DNA of 64,000 bases. It comes from Halorubrum tebenquichense DSM 14210 (GTDB lineage Archaea; Halobacteriota; Halobacteria; Halobacteriales; Haloferacaceae). This document shows positions 8,831 to 18,498 of the stretch, in pieces. The position numbers and the translations under genes were made by a program. The DNA is taken from NCBI RefSeq assembly GCF_000337415.1, contig NZ_AOJD01000077.1:1-64000 (forward strand), given 5' to 3'. Under the pieces are notes generated by a model that was given only the letters and a program-made list of their open reading frames with translations, was not told the origin of the DNA and did not search any database. The first letter of the stretch is position 1, and each line of letters starts with the position of its first letter.

Positions 8831-9091
8831 ATGACAGACAGAGAGAAACAAGGAACATACACTGTCATCTCCGAACAGACCGATCATGGGTGTACTACCG
8901 TTCGTGCCCATCCGCGAAACGCGACGTACCACATCGTCGATTACCCCGATGAGGAGGCCCGCGAGCGAGTCGCCAACCTCTCAGCGGGCTCGGTTGTGAC
9001 GCTCGAACTGTCGCGTGCCGGTCGCCGAAGCAACGTCTGGCGTGCTGAATCGGTGTCGACCACTCAGACCGACGGCGGTATCTCCCGATAA
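8831..9091 (+). CDS. Small haloarchaeal beta-rich protein (86 aa)
   Basis: ATG at 8831. The sequence alternates polar and hydrophobic residues (TYTVISEQ, TTVRAHP, TYHIVDYPD, GSVVTLELSRAG, NVWRAESV), suggesting a small beta-barrel or OB-like fold. A shorter relative is encoded at 19849-20058; the two share the pattern TVx..P.NATYHIVD/RYTVSPTD and V(V)TLELSR/VNLELAR. It is 44 nt downstream of the CPVC-motif gene and upstream of ppk1. Function is unknown; repeated occurrence inside the phosphate island hints at a linked role. Confidence 0.6.
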   Translation: MTDREKQGTYTVISEQTDHGCTTVRAHPRNATYHIVDYPDEEARERVANLSAGSVVTLELSRAGRRSNVWRAESVSTTQTDGGISR

Positions 9092-9254
9092 CACCCTAAC
9101 GGCGTCTCGTGTGCTGCTGTAAGAGACAACTCAAATGGGTCGCATGAGGATTCGATCCCCCAAGACACTCAGCCTGCTTCAACCGTGAAGAGCGAATAGA
9201 TATCGGTTCTCTATAGGTACTACCTGCTATATACCTAAAAATAGGGCTATTAAG

Positions 9255-9267
9255 CGGGTTATTTGTA
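9255..9267 (+). promoter_or_regulatory. Shared 13-mer CGGGTTATTTGTA, copy 2 (ppk1 upstream)
   Basis: Identical to 8404-8416. It ends 9 nt before an in-frame GTG (9277) and 108 nt before the ATG (9376) of ppk1. If it is the TATA region, the transcript would begin close to 9290, giving ppk1 a leader of about 80-90 nt when translation starts at 9376. Confidence 0.4.
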
Positions 9268-9375
9268 CAATTCGGGGTGCCTTCTGATCGTGTCTCGAGC
9301 AATGCGTTCCCGGAGTCTGATCTGGTGCGTTGTCGGCTCGGCCAACGGAACACAAGCCGACTGTCGGGTGAACCA

Positions 9376-11745
9376 ATGAGCGAGCGTGACCTGACGAGTC
9401 CCGAGTACTACCTTAATCGGGAGCTTTCGGAGCTCGCATTTCAGGAGCGCGTCCTCCGCGAGGGGATGGACGATCGAAACCCTCCCCTCGAGCGACTCCG
9501 ATTTCTCGCGTTCTTCACCAAAAACACCGACGAGTTCTTCATGAAACGAGTCGGCGGGCTCAAACAACAGATCGATGCCGGTGTGACCCAGACAACCCCT
9601 GACGGACGAACACCCAAACAACAGTGGCGAGAGGTGTTTGACGCCGCACGCCCTCTCTTTCGTGACCAGTCGGAGCACTGGCAGACGACGCTCAAACCAC
9701 ATCTTGCCGACGTGGGGATCGATATCTGTGATTTTGAGACCCTCTCGAAATCCGATCGCAAGCAATTACGGACGTACTTTGAGGAGTCGATCCTCCCGAC
9801 GTTGACACCGCTCGCGTTCGACCCTGCTCACCCATTCCCGTTCATCTCAAACCTCTCGCTGTCCCTTGCGGTTCTCTCGTCAGACGAAACCGGTGAATCG
9901 ACGTTCACCCGCATCAAGATTCCCTCGAACCAGCCCCGACTGATATCGATCCCCGACGAAAGGACCCAGTACGTCCTCATCGAAGATCTCATCGAGGCGA
10001 ATCTCGATCTGCTGTTGCCGGATCTCGACGTCAGCGATGTCTCGAAGTTTAAGGTAACCCGCAATGCGGAAGTGCGACGTGACGAGGAGGTCGCCGAAGA
10101 CCTCATCGACATGGTCGAGGAAGTGCTCGAACAGCGTCGCTTCGCGACGGTTGTCCGGCTCGAAGTCGACGCCAACATGCCGGACGAATCCGTCTCGATA
10201 CTCAAAGAGCAGCTCGATCTGGCTGATCGGGAGGTATTCTACCGACAAGGACCGATCGATTACACAGATTTCTTCGAACTCACAGACCTCGACCGTCCCG
10301 ATCTCAAACCGTCGCCGTGGATTCCACGCCCCCATCCACGGTTGGCATCACTGACGACCGACTCTCAGGACGGGGCGTCAAACATCTTCGGCGAGATCCA
10401 GAAGGACGATATCCTCGTACATCACCCGTATCACTCGTTTGAGGGGACGGTCCAGCAGTTCCTCGATGCGGCAGCAAATGACCCCGACGTACTCGCGGTG
10501 AAAGCGGCGATCTATCGGACCGCAAGTGACTCAAAGGTGATCCAGAGTCTCATCGATGCCGCGGACAACGGCAAACAGGTGGCAGTGATGGTTGAGCTTA
10601 AGGCCCGCTTCGACGAGAAGAACAACCTTGAGTGGGTCCGCCGCCTTGAGGAGGAGGGAATCCACGTCGCCTACGGGACTGTCGGGCTGAAAACACACAC
10701 TAAGACTGCACTCGTAGTGCGTCGGGAAGACGATGGCGTCCAGCTATACTCTCACGTGGGCACGGGTAATTACCACTCGGGAACGGCGAAGGGATACTCA
10801 GATCTAGGCTTGTTGACCGCCGATCGAGACATCGGTCTCGATCTCACTAAGGTATTTAACTTCTTTACATGACCGACGCTTGACGACCGCTTCCAGAAGC
10901 TCCTCATCGCCCCGGTGACGATGCGCGAGCGGTTCACGGAGATGGTCAGACGCGAGGCCGAACACGCTCGATCCGGGGAACGGGCTCGGATCGTCGTGAA
11001 AGTAAACGGCCTCGAAGACCCCTCGATGGTCGAGGAACTCTACCGGGCCTCGATAGCCGGGGTCGAGATCGACTTGATCGTCAGGGATATCTGCCGGCTT
11101 CGACCCGGTCTCGAAGAGATAAGCGAGAACATCACCGTCCACTCCATCGTCGGTCGCTTCCTCGAACACGCGCGGATCTTCTACTTCGAGAACGGCGGCG
11201 ATCCCGAGTGGTACATCGGCTCGGCCGACTGGATGACACGCAACCTCGATTACCGTGTTGAGGCGGTCACGCCTGTCGAAAACAGACAACTACGCATCCA
11301 GTTACGGTTCATCTTGGAGGCCTCGCTGACCGATAACCGTCGCCGCTGGGTGATGCAACCCGACGGAGAATACGAGCAGGTCACCCCCGATAACGAGCCG
11401 ATTCGGGACATCCAAGAGATACTGATGTCGGCGACGGAAACCGCCGTCGAACGCGGGTACGGGACGGGGATGGAGGTCGATACGGACCTGATCGAGGAAT
11501 CCCTTCTCGTTGAGGACCGCGTAGCGAAGGAACCGGACACTACGTCTGAGGAGTTCGATGTCGACGAAGGCGACGAGGCTCACCCGGACGGCGGAGACGC
11601 GTCAGTGTTCGAGACACATGCCGAACACTGGTATCACCCTGACAGCGAGACATACGACTGGGCGGTTCGCACGACTGACGGCGACCGCCGGTACTTTAAG
11701 ACGCGCGACGGCGCAGAAGAACGTCTTCGCTCCGAGTATTCCTGA
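9376..11745 (+). pseudogene. ppk1: Polyphosphate kinase PPK1 interrupted by an in-frame TGA
   Basis: PPK1 polymerises the gamma-phosphate of ATP into polyphosphate. From ATG 9376 (a GTG at 9277 is in frame but adds residues unlike the family) one frame of 789 codons reaches 11745, broken only by TGA at 10870-10872 (codon 499). Upstream: the N-domain NRELSELAFQERVL, the head domain, and the catalytic GLKTHTKTALVVRRE His motif. Across the stop, KVFNFFT[TGA]PTLDDRFQKLLIAPVTMRERF matches the family, where a Gly follows FxxLT. A single GGA-to-TGA change explains it. The second PLD-like half (SIVGRFLEHARIF, NGGDPEWYIGSADWMTRNLDYRVE) and a haloarchaeal C-terminal extension are intact. The truncated product would lack half the active site. 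Confidence 0.9.
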
Positions 11746-11775
11746 GCGACGGGGGAAAGTCCGGATTAGCTCGCT

Positions 11776-12462
11776 TCAGACCGGCGTGACGATCTTCGAA
11801 TCGGCTCGCTCTTGGTGAGTCGTCGTCGGATCTGTGGCAACAAAATCGTCGTGACAGTAGCGGTACGCGGTGAGCGCCCCGCCGTAGACACACCCGGTAT
11901 CGAGGCCAACGGCGTACTGGCGGTCGACCGGTGAGTCGTGAACGGTATGGCCGAAAAACATTCGATACGGGCCATCGTAGTTGTCGTACCAGAACGGGCC
12001 GTCGTACCCGTCTCCGTGTGGGGACCGCATCGTCAATAGCTCCTCGAGGGTGTGGTCTTCGAGCGGCCGTTCGGGGTCGACACCGCCATGGACCACGAGC
12101 GCGTCGTCGAACGAGATGGCAACGGGAAGCGACTCGAAGTACGGCTTGTCGCCATCGCGGAGCCACTCCGGATCTTTGTCTCCGCGGACGATCTTCTGTT
12201 CGTTGTTTCCGCGGACGCTGACGAACCGTGAATCGCGACGGACGATGTCGACGACACCGGGGCTGTCCGGTCCCTTCCGTACTAGGTCACCAACGAACAC
12301 CACGAGGTCGTCGTCAGTCACTCCGAGATCCGCGAGGAGTTCTTCTAATGCTGCCCGACTCCCGTGGACGTCGCCGATGATATAGACCTCATCATATTCG
12401 TTGATGTCGATCCGTCGGTGGTATTTTTCGATGTCGTCGCTGAACTGGGGTATCTCGTTCAT
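11776..12462 (-). CDS. PPP-type metallophosphatase (ApaH/PrpE-like)
   Basis: Calcineurin-like phosphoesterase, 228 aa from ATG 12462; an upstream in-frame start at 12573 would add 37 residues outside the fold. Motifs in order: GDVHG (30-34), GDLVRKGPDS (58-67), GNNE (85-88), VVHGGVDP (about 122) and FFGHTVH (about 170). It departs from the consensus GDxVDRG and GNHE: the second Asp is Arg and the catalytic His of GNHE is Asn. Candidate substrates are phosphoproteins, dinucleoside polyphosphates or polyphosphate. It converges on ppk1 and is divergent from the histidine kinase, fitting a phosphate-metabolism role. Confidence 0.8.
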   Translation of the reverse strand: MNEIPQFSDDIEKYHRRIDINEYDEVYIIGDVHGSRAALEELLADLGVTDDDLVVFVGDLVRKGPDSPGVVDIVRRDSRFVSVRGNNEQKIVRGDKDPEWLRDGDKPYFESLPVAISFDDALVVHGGVDPERPLEDHTLEELLTMRSPHGDGYDGPFWYDNYDGPYRMFFGHTVHDSPVDRQYAVGLDTGCVYGGALTAYRYCHDDFVATDPTTTHQERADSKIVTPV

Positions 12463-12622
12463 TAGCGTTGTGTGACGCACCGTTTCGAGTCGTCGCGGGG
12501 CGTTCAGCTGTGAATCCGCCGTAGACCGCTTAAGCACTTTATAATTGTGGACAATATGGCTATTGAGTCGCATATAGGAATCTTAGCAGCGAATAATAGA
12601 CGATCTTTAGAGCGGACACTTG

Positions 12623-13666
12623 ATGTCTCACGTTGGTATCGGATTACCTGAAGAATACGAAACGTTGCACATCGGCATTGCGATGTACGATCCGGAAACA
12701 GGAGTGATTTTAGATGCTAACGAACGCCTGGAATCCCTGCTCGGATACGCTACCCGAGAACTCCGAGATCTCCCTGTAGAAACCTACACAGCAAACACGT
12801 ACTCGTTGTCCGAGACCATGTTTGTTGACCGCCTTCAAGCAAGTGCGCGAGGGTCACCACAACAATTCAATTGGCGAATCAAACAAGCAGATGGTACATT
12901 GATCTGGGTACGGATTCATCTTACTAGAACTTCATTTGACGGACAGACATACGTCCTAGCAGAGATACAAGATGTTACTGAAGATTATAACGCGCGCCAT
13001 CGTGAGGAGTTATTCTGGCGTATCCTGCGACACAATCTGCGACATAAGGCGAATGTCCTCATCGGCTACGGTGAATTCCTTGCGGAAACTGCTGAAAAGG
13101 ACGAAATAGCCAAACCTGTGAGAAAGATACAATCGAACGCGACAGAGCTCGGTAGACTAACGGAGTCAATTAACCAGATCAAGCACGCGGTGGAACAGGC
13201 GAACACACTTCGGATTCCGCAAACAGCAACGAAAGCTGTGAGAAACGTTGTAGATGAAGTGGCGGCAGACTATCCGGACGCCGAGGTCTCACTTGAACAG
13301 AGAGAACGGATGTGGATTAGAGTTGACGAGGCGTTTCACTACGCGCTTACTCACGCACTAGAGAACGCGATCATCCATAGCGAAGCGGAGGCCCCTGTGG
13401 TGACCGTATCTATCGGCCCATCTCCGAATACCGGTCGCGTGGAAATACGTATAAAAGATAGAAACGCACCGATTGCGGATACTGAGATTGAGAGTATCTT
13501 TACCCGCGGTAATGTTACAACCACGTCTCATGGATCTGGCGTCGGTTTGTTCGTGATGAAGTGGTGTATCGAATCACTTGGCGGCGAGCTCACATTCAAG
13601 AGAAACGATTTGGGAGGAAATACTGTGTATTTTTATTTACCACCAGGGGATCGACCCAAAAAGTAG
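12623..13666 (+). CDS. PAS-domain sensor histidine kinase
   Basis: 347 aa, no membrane segment, so a cytoplasmic sensor. PAS domain about residues 15-125 (GIAMYDPETGVILDANERLESLLGY with the PAC end ILAEIQDVTEDY). The H-box is the haloarchaeal variant FWRILRHNLRHKANVL (about 133-148), the N-box LTHALENAIIHS, and a G-box TSHGSGVGLFVMKW. A TTG at 12620 precedes the ATG at 12623. No response regulator is adjacent, as is common for haloarchaeal orphan kinases. It lies divergent from the phosphatase gene, with 160 nt between. Ligand unknown. Confidence 0.9.
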   Translation: MSHVGIGLPEEYETLHIGIAMYDPETGVILDANERLESLLGYATRELRDLPVETYTANTYSLSETMFVDRLQASARGSPQQFNWRIKQADGTLIWVRIHLTRTSFDGQTYVLAEIQDVTEDYNARHREELFWRILRHNLRHKANVLIGYGEFLAETAEKDEIAKPVRKIQSNATELGRLTESINQIKHAVEQANTLRIPQTATKAVRNVVDEVAADYPDAEVSLEQRERMWIRVDEAFHYALTHALENAIIHSEAEAPVVTVSIGPSPNTGRVEIRIKDRNAPIADTEIESIFTRGNVTTTSHGSGVGLFVMKWCIESLGGELTFKRNDLGGNTVYFYLPPGDRPKK

Positions 13667-14097
13667 GTAACCTTCAACGATCGGCTGTTTCATGTGATAC
13701 TATGTCTAGAAAAAAGAGTTCACCTATGAAAGCCTGCTAGCGTAGAGGGTGTCATACAACAGTTCACACACTCGTTCTTCACTTCCTCAATTCGTTCAAT
13801 ACAGAGGTTAGATGTGATAATTCGTGTCCTGTACATGGTTTTTACTCGTCAAAATGTACTGTCTCACGTCGGTCTGTGTTATTATTCTGGGATGGCTCTG
13901 TTGAAATACTTATCAAATGACATATTCTGACCCAGTCGCGGTCAGTACTGTACCAACCAGAACCCAGCTCAGATATATCACTTTATGACTATGTACTTGA
14001 GGACTTAGCAGGTTTTCATCCCATCAGAGCCTACCATACATACCGCTCAATAGCTCACATACCAGCGGCTATCTACGTAGCAGCCTCTTAGGAATGC
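13667..14097. other. Gene-poor gap with an IS-end-like GGCTCTGTTGAAA
   Basis: No convincing gene. At 13894-13906 lies GGCTCTGTTGAAA, resembling the terminal sequence of haloarchaeal IS elements and related to GGCTCTATTGAAA at 21034. From about 13925 to 14092 a plus-strand frame without a start codon reads like protein (LYDYVLEDLAGFHPIRAY... ending VAAS and TAG) and may be a decayed gene tail. The stretch also serves as the upstream region of the phosphodiesterase gene. Confidence 0.3.
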
Positions 14098-15207
14098 GTG
14101 TTCAACACCCACCCTCATACGGATCCGGCGTGTGAGTCAGCCATCTCGGCACAGACTAACAAACCCACCAGAGCTCTGCGAAGAGACCTAGGTGTGGTAG
14201 CTGACGAGCTACCTCACTTCGCCGAGCGGGTTATAAACGAGAGGCTCCTCACAGCCATTGATTCTCGGCGGCGGGCCGTGTTACTGGGGGCTGCGACCGT
14301 AGCTGCGGGAGTTGTTGGGGTTACATCTGTCTCACTCCCTCGAACCGATGGTGGAACCGCTACTCCGATCGACCAGGGCTCTCCCGACCCCACAACAGAT
14401 CCGACGCTGATCGCTCATCGAGGGTTTGCGGGTGAGAACCCGGAAAATACGCGTCTAGCTGCACGGGCAGCGACGCGAGAGAACGGGCCTGGTCGACGGG
14501 CTGATCTCGTTGAGATTGATGTCGTCCCGACCGCCGACGGTGATGTGGTGGTGTTTCACGACGACGACCTTGCAGGCCGCGACGGTGAGGGAATGGGGCT
14601 TACCGAGACGTCCGGTGTCGTTTGGAAGACGGATACAGAAACGGTCACAAGCGCAGAGGTGCTCCAAAGTGGGGAGACAGTGCCGCGGCTTGAAGAACTA
14701 CTCTCGTCGATCCCATCGGCTGTCGGCGTGAATATCGAGTTGAAGAATCCTGGGAGTACCTCGCTCCAGTTTGGCGAGAAGCTGTCCGACGAGGCGCTCG
14801 ACACGCAGAAAGCGGTCTGGCGTCCCTTCGTTGATCGCGTCGTCGATATCGTAGATGCCCACGACCACGAGATTCTCTTTTCATCGTTCCATGAAGCAGC
14901 GCTTGCCGTCGTAGCTGAACAATTAACGGCGTCTGTCGCACCGATTCTCTGGGAATCAGTCGACGACGGGATCGCAATTGCCGAGGCGTACGACGCCGAT
15001 GCGATTCACCCACCCGTAGCGATGATCCGTAACACTCCGTTCTTCGACCATGGACGCTTCGGTGAGACGGATCTGGTGCGAACGGCGCAGAGCCACAGCT
15101 GGGATGTCAACGTTTGGACTGTCGACTCGTGGTATCAGGCTGATCGCCTCCTTGACGCGGGGGTCGACGGGCTCATCGCCGACTACTCCACCCTTCTTTC
15201 GAAGTGA
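14098..15207 (+). CDS. Secreted glycerophosphodiester phosphodiesterase
   Basis: Hydrolyses glycerophosphodiesters to sn-glycerol 3-phosphate and an alcohol. The GDPD TIM barrel starts near residue 100 with LIAHRGFAGENPENT, then the EIDVVPTADGDVVVFHDDDL metal and catalytic block, IELKNP, and the C-terminal WDVNVWTVDSW...GVDGLIADY. A twin-arginine segment SRRRAVLLGAATVAAGVVG (about residues 59-77) precedes it, so the enzyme is probably exported by Tat or anchored. The first 58 residues are poorly conserved-looking; the GTG at 14098 is uncertain and GTG 14194 is an alternative. It directly precedes the Ugp importer, which would take up its product. Confidence 0.9.
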   Translation: MFNTHPHTDPACESAISAQTNKPTRALRRDLGVVADELPHFAERVINERLLTAIDSRRRAVLLGAATVAAGVVGVTSVSLPRTDGGTATPIDQGSPDPTTDPTLIAHRGFAGENPENTRLAARAATRENGPGRRADLVEIDVVPTADGDVVVFHDDDLAGRDGEGMGLTETSGVVWKTDTETVTSAEVLQSGETVPRLEELLSSIPSAVGVNIELKNPGSTSLQFGEKLSDEALDTQKAVWRPFVDRVVDIVDAHDHEILFSSFHEAALAVVAEQLTASVAPILWESVDDGIAIAEAYDADAIHPPVAMIRNTPFFDHGRFGETDLVRTAQSHSWDVNVWTVDSWYQADRLLDAGVDGLIADYSTLLSK

Positions 15208-15348
15208 GTGATCGGCCGATGATAGTCTCGGCTGCTCGTGGTTACCATTGAGTCGCACGGAGAAATATATAGCCCCATTGTTTAATCTTTGTTGACATAT
15301 ACTACTATTAGCAGCAGTTATTACCGAAGTTTGGATGTTCAGACATGT

Positions 15349-16707
15349 ATGGCGCCACATGCCGAGAAGTCGACCGGGATCTCACGTCGCAACACACTCA
15401 CGACAACTGGTGCCGCGCTCGCGGCGGCGACCGGCCTTGCGGGATGTCTAGGCGGGAGCAGCGGCGACGGCGGCGCGCAGTTCTCACCGATCAACGAGGA
15501 ACTCACCGTGTGGCACGCGATGGGTGGGACGAACGGCGAGACCCTCAATCAGATTGGGACTGACTTCGAAGAGGAGTTCGGGACCGGCGTGAACATGGAG
15601 TTTCAGGACTCCTACGAGAACGTCCTCACGAACACGCTCTCGGCGTTTGACTCCGGGAACGTCTCGGACATGCTGCAGGTCGATTCGCTGTTCGCGCAGC
15701 AAGTCCTCGACACCGATCAGGTACGGCCGGTCGAGGAGATTCTCCCTGACGATTTCGACGCCGATATCTTTCTCGACAACGTCGCGGAGTTCTTCACCGT
15801 CGACGGCGACCTCGCCTCGCTCCCGTTCAACAACTCGAACGCGATCATGTACATCAACCGGGATGCCTTCGAGGAGGCCGGGCTCGATCCCGATGATCCG
15901 CCGCAGACGCTGGCGGAAGTCCGCAGTGCATCGGAACAGCTCGTCGACCAAGGCGTGACGCAGTACGGGATCACGTGGCCGAACCACGTCTGGTTCGTCG
16001 AGACGTGGTACGGATTCGAGGGAGAACTGCTGACGGACGCAGAGAACGGCCACGCCGGGGAGCCGTCAGAACTTCGGACCCCTGATGCGGCCTACGACCT
16101 CTACGACTGGTGGAAGGGCATGGCCGACGACGACCTCTACACGAACCCGGGGATCGAGGCGTGGGGCGAAGCGACCTCGCTGTTCATCGAGCAGGAGGCG
16201 GCGATGGTACTCACGAGCACCGCCTCGGTCGCAGGCCTCATCGCAGACTCCGAGGACTTCACTGTCGATGCTGCGCCGTATCCGAGTATCAGCGAGACTC
16301 GTGTCGGCCCAGTGATCGGCGGTGCCTCCTTCTACGTCCCCGACGGGCTCCCCGAGGAGCGATATGAAGAAATCGGACAGTTGCTCGAATACATGGCCCA
16401 GCCGGAGGTCCAAACGGAATGGCACAAGGGGTCTGGGTACTACCCGATCACGCAGCCGTCGGTCGACGCGCTCCGTGAGGAGGGCTGGTTCGAAGAGAAC
16501 CCGATGTACCAGGTTGCGCTCGACCAGCTCCAAAACGGCGACGCGAGCGACCCGGCGACCAAGCGAGCCCTGCTCGGTCCGGCGCGGAACGTCCAAACGG
16601 TCATCCAAAACAAGTCGGTGGACATCCTGAACGCCGACAGCATCGACGCCGAGATTGAGGCGCTCAAGACCGAGGTCGACGATGTGCTGACCGAGTACTA
16701 CAACTGA
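15349..16707 (+). CDS. ugpB: UgpB-type ABC transporter binding lipoprotein
   Basis: Family 1 extracellular solute-binding protein, 452 aa from ATG 15349. The N-terminus is a Tat lipoprotein signal (SRRNTLTTTGAALAAATGLAGC). The body has the SBP_bac_1/8 pattern: ELTVWHAMGG, FEEEFGTGVNMEF, the ligand-pocket region NNSNAIMYINRDAFEEAGLDP, and a C-terminal GSGYYPITQPSVDAL. GGSGYYP-like motifs are typical of UgpB. Context (phosphodiesterase upstream, two permeases and an ATPase downstream) supports glycerol 3-phosphate or glycerophosphodiester binding, though a sugar cannot be excluded. A start at 15289 would put 20 residues before the signal. Confidence 0.88.
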   Translation: MAPHAEKSTGISRRNTLTTTGAALAAATGLAGCLGGSSGDGGAQFSPINEELTVWHAMGGTNGETLNQIGTDFEEEFGTGVNMEFQDSYENVLTNTLSAFDSGNVSDMLQVDSLFAQQVLDTDQVRPVEEILPDDFDADIFLDNVAEFFTVDGDLASLPFNNSNAIMYINRDAFEEAGLDPDDPPQTLAEVRSASEQLVDQGVTQYGITWPNHVWFVETWYGFEGELLTDAENGHAGEPSELRTPDAAYDLYDWWKGMADDDLYTNPGIEAWGEATSLFIEQEAAMVLTSTASVAGLIADSEDFTVDAAPYPSISETRVGPVIGGASFYVPDGLPEERYEEIGQLLEYMAQPEVQTEWHKGSGYYPITQPSVDALREEGWFEENPMYQVALDQLQNGDASDPATKRALLGPARNVQTVIQNKSVDILNADSIDAEIEALKTEVDDVLTEYYN

Positions 16708-16725
16708 CCGCGGAGTCACACACGC

Positions 16726-17610
16726 ATGTCCACACGCGAGATTTTTGACAGCCGGATCGAGTCCGGGTTGCTGCTGTTGCCGACGCTGCTCGTCTCGATC
16801 GTCTTCCTGTACTATCCGACGGCGCTCGCCGTGCGAACCAGCTTCTTCGACTCGAGTTTCGGGCAGGCAGACGAGTTTGTCGGCTTAGAAAACTACGTCA
16901 CGCTACTGACCGACTCGGGATATCATTCGAGTCTACTTCTCTCAGTGTTGTTTGCTGCCGTCGTGGTGATCGGCGTCATCGCTGTTTCGCTGTACCTCAC
17001 CTTCCTCATCCACGAGGTCGACACCGGCCAGGGGCTGTACCTGATCTCCGTGATCTGGCCGTACGCCCTTCCGCCTGCGGTGGGTGCGCTCGTCTTCCTG
17101 TTCATCGCACATCCGACGCTGGGCGTGTTGACCGGTCCGATTGAGGCGCTCGGCGTCGACGTCGACTGGTTCAACAACGGTCCGCAAGCGTTCGTCGTCG
17201 TCGCACTCGCGGCGATATGGAAACAGATCGGCTACAACGTGATCTTCATGATCGCGGCGATGAACAACATCCCGGACACGCTCACAGAGACGGCGGAACT
17301 CGACGGTGTGAGTGGGATCCGACGGCTCATGTCCGTGTACGTGCCGATCATGACGCCGACGCTGTTTTTCCTCGTCATCATCAACACCATCTACGCGTTC
17401 TTCGGGACGTTCGCGTTCGTGGATCTACTCACGAGCGGTGGGCCGTCGAACGCGACGAACATCCTGATTTTCGACCTGTATCGGGAAGGGTTCTCCTTCT
17501 TCAATTTCGGCGTCGCTTCGACGAAGTCTGTCGTGTTGTTCCTCGTCGTTGGCGTGCTGATGTTCGTACAGTTCCGTGTGACTGACAAATACTCCTACTA
17601 CGGTGGCTAA
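16726..17610 (+). CDS. ugpA: UgpA-type ABC transporter permease
   Basis: 294 aa with six hydrophobic segments. The MalF/UgpA-type EAA loop is ETAELDGVSGIRRLMSVYVPIMTPTLF (about residues 188-214). It begins 18 nt after ugpB and its end overlaps the in-frame GTG of ugpE by 8 nt, so the genes are translationally coupled. Role: one of the two membrane channels of the importer. Confidence 0.93.
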   Translation: MSTREIFDSRIESGLLLLPTLLVSIVFLYYPTALAVRTSFFDSSFGQADEFVGLENYVTLLTDSGYHSSLLLSVLFAAVVVIGVIAVSLYLTFLIHEVDTGQGLYLISVIWPYALPPAVGALVFLFIAHPTLGVLTGPIEALGVDVDWFNNGPQAFVVVALAAIWKQIGYNVIFMIAAMNNIPDTLTETAELDGVSGIRRLMSVYVPIMTPTLFFLVIINTIYAFFGTFAFVDLLTSGGPSNATNILIFDLYREGFSFFNFGVASTKSVVLFLVVGVLMFVQFRVTDKYSYYGG

Positions 17611-18496
17611 GATGGTCCAACTACTCCAATACGCCAAGCGACAGGCCAACGCGCTCCGAGGAAACCAAGTAACAGAAACCACCCACGACGCGCGTCCCGG
17701 GACGCATCTCCAACTGTGGTTCCTCGTGTTGCTCGTGGTGTTCCCAATCGTTGTCGCAGTGATCGTCAGTACCAAAGAGACAGGTGTAGTGACCAGTCTC
17801 GGCGATCTGCTGCCCGGGAGCTACGCGGTCGAGAACTACCGCGAAGCTCTCGTCGATTACCGGTTCGGCCGCTTCATGTGGAACTCACTGGCGATGTCGC
17901 TCGTGATCGTCGTCGGCAAGCTCATCGTCTCAGTGTTCGCGGCGATGGCGATCGTCTACTATCGGGTTCCATACAAGGACCTCGTGTTCTTGTTCATCCT
18001 ATTTACGCTGTTGTTGCCCGTCCCCGTTCGGTTCATCCCGCTGTTCCAACTCATGAACGACCTCGGGTGGAGCAACACGATTCTCGCCATTACCGTTCCG
18101 TACATCGCCAGCGCAACGACAGTGTTTATTCTCCGTCAGCATTTCCTGTCGATTCCGACATCGATCGTCGAAACGGCGAAAATCGACGGCGTCGGGCCGC
18201 TCCGATTCATGCTGTTCGTGTTGTTGCCAATGTCGAAAGGCGTCCTCGTCGGCGTCTCTATCATCATGTTCGTCTACGCGTGGAACCAGTACCTCTGGCC
18301 GCTGATAATCATCGACTCCGAGGCCAATCAGGTCGCCCAAGTCGGGCTCCAACTGCTACAGGGCGACGTTCAGGGCGGACAGCTCTCGTGGTCGCTCGTG
18401 ATGGCCGGTTCGACGTTGACTCTGCTACCGCCGCTACTGTTGATGATCGTGTTCCGTAAACCACTGTTAGAGACGTTCAGCATCCAACAAAAGTAA
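17603..18496 (+). CDS. ugpE: UgpE-type ABC transporter permease
   Basis: About 295 aa with six hydrophobic segments and the MalG-type loop VETAKIDGVGPLRFMLFVLLPMS (about residue 190). The longest frame starts at GTG 17603, overlapping ugpA by 8 nt; ATG 17612, right after the ugpA stop, is equally possible. It pairs with UgpA to form the translocation pore. A 2-nt gap precedes ugpC. Confidence 0.93.
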   Translation: MAKMVQLLQYAKRQANALRGNQVTETTHDARPGTHLQLWFLVLLVVFPIVVAVIVSTKETGVVTSLGDLLPGSYAVENYREALVDYRFGRFMWNSLAMSLVIVVGKLIVSVFAAMAIVYYRVPYKDLVFLFILFTLLLPVPVRFIPLFQLMNDLGWSNTILAITVPYIASATTVFILRQHFLSIPTSIVETAKIDGVGPLRFMLFVLLPMSKGVLVGVSIIMFVYAWNQYLWPLIIIDSEANQVAQVGLQLLQGDVQGGQLSWSLVMAGSTLTLLPPLLLMIVFRKPLLETFSIQQK

Positions 18497-18498
18497 CA

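Noticed and set aside
10870-10872. TGA in ppk1 as selenocysteine
   Set aside because: The position is a conserved Gly, not Cys; no SECIS-like hairpin, and haloarchaea are not known to use selenocysteine.
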